NCBI GenBank assembly: GCA_040080215.1
Contig: JBEBIT010000073.1
Location: 1-14,312, forward strand
Origin: CAIUGU01 sp040080215
Lineage (GTDB): Bacteria; Pseudomonadota; Gammaproteobacteria; Steroidobacterales; Steroidobacteraceae
DNA length: 14,312 nt
Direction: 5' to 3'
In this document: positions 13,457 through 14,312 of the stretch, piece by piece
Position numbering within the stretch: position 1 is the stretch's first letter
Layout of the letters: each line of letters opens with the position of its first letter
Made by a program: the position numbers and the translations under genes
The notes under the pieces: generated by a model
Databases searched by the model: none
What the model was told of the DNA's origin: nothing
The model's input: the letters and a program-made list of their open reading frames with translations, nothing else

Positions 13457-14312
13457 TCAGAAATTCACGGCCTTGGCATCCGCCAGGATCAGGTCGTGAT
13501 AGACGGGCAATGACCAGCCCGCCTTCTCAAGCTCGTTGAGGCGCGCCTCGAACTTCTTCACGTAAGCGTCCTTGCTCCCATAAAGCTGCTTGAGCTTGGC
13601 GGCCGGAATCGGCGTCTCCCATACGCTGAGCGTACATAGCAACGCAGGACCCATCGCTCCCGCCTTGCTCGAGAGTCCGGCCTGCGTCGGCGTGTTCACC
13701 GCGGTGTACTTCGCCACCGGAACGTCGACGTAGGGATTGCGGATGCCACCGCGGGCGTTGCCGTTCTCGTCGAGCAGCATCAGGCTGCCGTCGTTGGTGA
13801 CGTTGAAGTCGGCCAGCACCCGGTCCGCCTTCGGAGGCAAGGTGCCTTTATCGACCCACTGCACCAGATGACTCAAGGCAACCGCCATGTAAGCCTCGTT
13901 CGGAAACTTCGTCAGCGGATTCGCGCAGTGGGACTGGTTGAAGCGCGCCCCGTTGTTGCGGGCGTCGAGATGCGCGAGACCCGCCACTTCATAGACGCGG
14001 AACGGGCTGCCCGGCTTGTCGCTGTCCTGCTCCGCCGTGGCGATGTTGCCGTACTCATGTTGAGTCGGGACTTGAATCATCGGCACGTCGACCGGCTTGA
14101 TCGTGGCTCCATTCGACGTCGGCATGAATCCATCGAAGATGTTCTTCATGTCCGGCGTCTTGTAGATCTTGTGCGCAGGCAGGTAGTTCACGAGTATCGC
14201 CGACGTGGCTGATGTGCCCCACAGCAGCACCTTCCGCACCGGCAAGCCCGCGAGCGGCCCCTTTGCGCTGCGTACCAGTGCACCGACCTGGGCGAGGATC
14301 TCGTTGGTCTGG
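13457..14312 (-). CDS. Alpha/beta hydrolase domain protein (Abhydrolase_10-like), N-terminus beyond window
   Basis: The frame stays open from the stop at 13457 to the window edge, showing 284 residues of the C-terminal part; the true start is outside. A TTG at 14245 is only an internal Leu codon, because the reading frame continues upstream with QTNEILAQVGALVRSAKG. The nucleophile elbow is WGTSATSA (G-x-S-x-T/S), followed by DGFMPTSNG, the strand VPMIQVPTQHE, and VAGLAHLDAR, whose His fits the catalytic histidine. These spaced blocks match the alpha/beta hydrolase domain family I know as PF20091, proteins often of 450-600 residues with a signal peptide and an unclear substrate. Nothing links it functionally to the glc genes, as it is on the opposite strand. 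A role in ester hydrolysis is inferred from the fold only. Confidence 0.75.
   Translation of the reverse strand, partial: QTNEILAQVGALVRSAKGPLAGLPVRKVLLWGTSATSAILVNYLPAHKIYKTPDMKNIFDGFMPTSNGATIKPVDVPMIQVPTQHEYGNIATAEQDSDKPGSPFRVYEVAGLAHLDARNNGARFNQSHCANPLTKFPNEAYMAVALSHLVQWVDKGTLPPKADRVLADFNVTNDGSLMLLDENGNARGGIRNPYVDVPVAKYTAVNTPTQAGLSSKAGAMGPALLCTLSVWETPIPAAKLKQLYGSKDAYVKKFEARLNELEKAGWSLPVYHDLILADAKAVNF

Noticed and set aside
1..14312. CRISPR arrays, tRNA or rRNA genes, insertion sequences, prophage or defence genes
   Set aside because: No regularly spaced repeats, cloverleaf-like segments, transposase motifs or terminal inverted repeats were found by eye; coding genes account for nearly all of the sequence.

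Overview
The window is high-GC DNA (about two thirds G+C by eye) with densely packed genes on both strands. It looks like the chromosome of a proteobacterium, most likely a soil or freshwater beta- or gammaproteobacterium. This rests on the glc genes, which follow Escherichia coli GlcD, GlcE, GlcF, GlcB and GlcG along their whole length, together with a periplasmic PQQ dehydrogenase and a LysR/quinone-reductase pair. I see no tRNA, rRNA, insertion sequence, phage gene, CRISPR array or toxin-antitoxin pair. Nothing suggests recent transfer.

Layout. Positions 1-289 (+) hold the C-terminal end of a PhzF-type isomerase. Positions 333-821 (+) encode a small four-helix membrane protein whose stop overlaps that of a convergent PLP-dependent threonine dehydratase/serine racemase-type enzyme (818-1780, -). 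A PQQ quinoprotein alcohol dehydrogenase (1869-3611, -) follows, with a hairpin just after its stop. A QOR2-like NAD(P)-binding oxidoreductase (3765-4652, -) has a clear intrinsic terminator and is divergent from a LysR regulator (4736-5644, +). An exported metallo-beta-lactamase-fold protein (5666-6634, -) is divergent from the glycolate genes glcD-glcE-glcF (6749-10609, +). After a 171-bp gap with a hairpin come glcB (malate synthase G) and glcG (10781-13393, +). A long hairpin separates glcG from a convergent, truncated alpha/beta hydrolase (13457 to the window end, -).

How the genes work together. GlcDEF oxidises glycolate to glyoxylate and passes electrons to the respiratory chain. GlcB condenses glyoxylate with acetyl-CoA to give malate, so the right half is a complete glycolate-to-malate route. 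It has no glcC regulator and no glcA/lldP permease in view, and glcB precedes glcG, unlike E. coli. The quinoprotein could supply glycolate precursors such as ethylene glycol or glycolaldehyde, but this is only a hypothesis.

Most of the window is conventional metabolism, and I do not see a new multi-gene system. The points most worth a second look are the altered metal site of the quinoprotein (an extra Asp typical of lanthanide enzymes, with the usual Asn ligand apparently missing), the metallo-beta-lactamase-fold protein lacking its first zinc-binding His, and an extended -10 promoter placed so that glcD mRNA would start at the A of its ATG.
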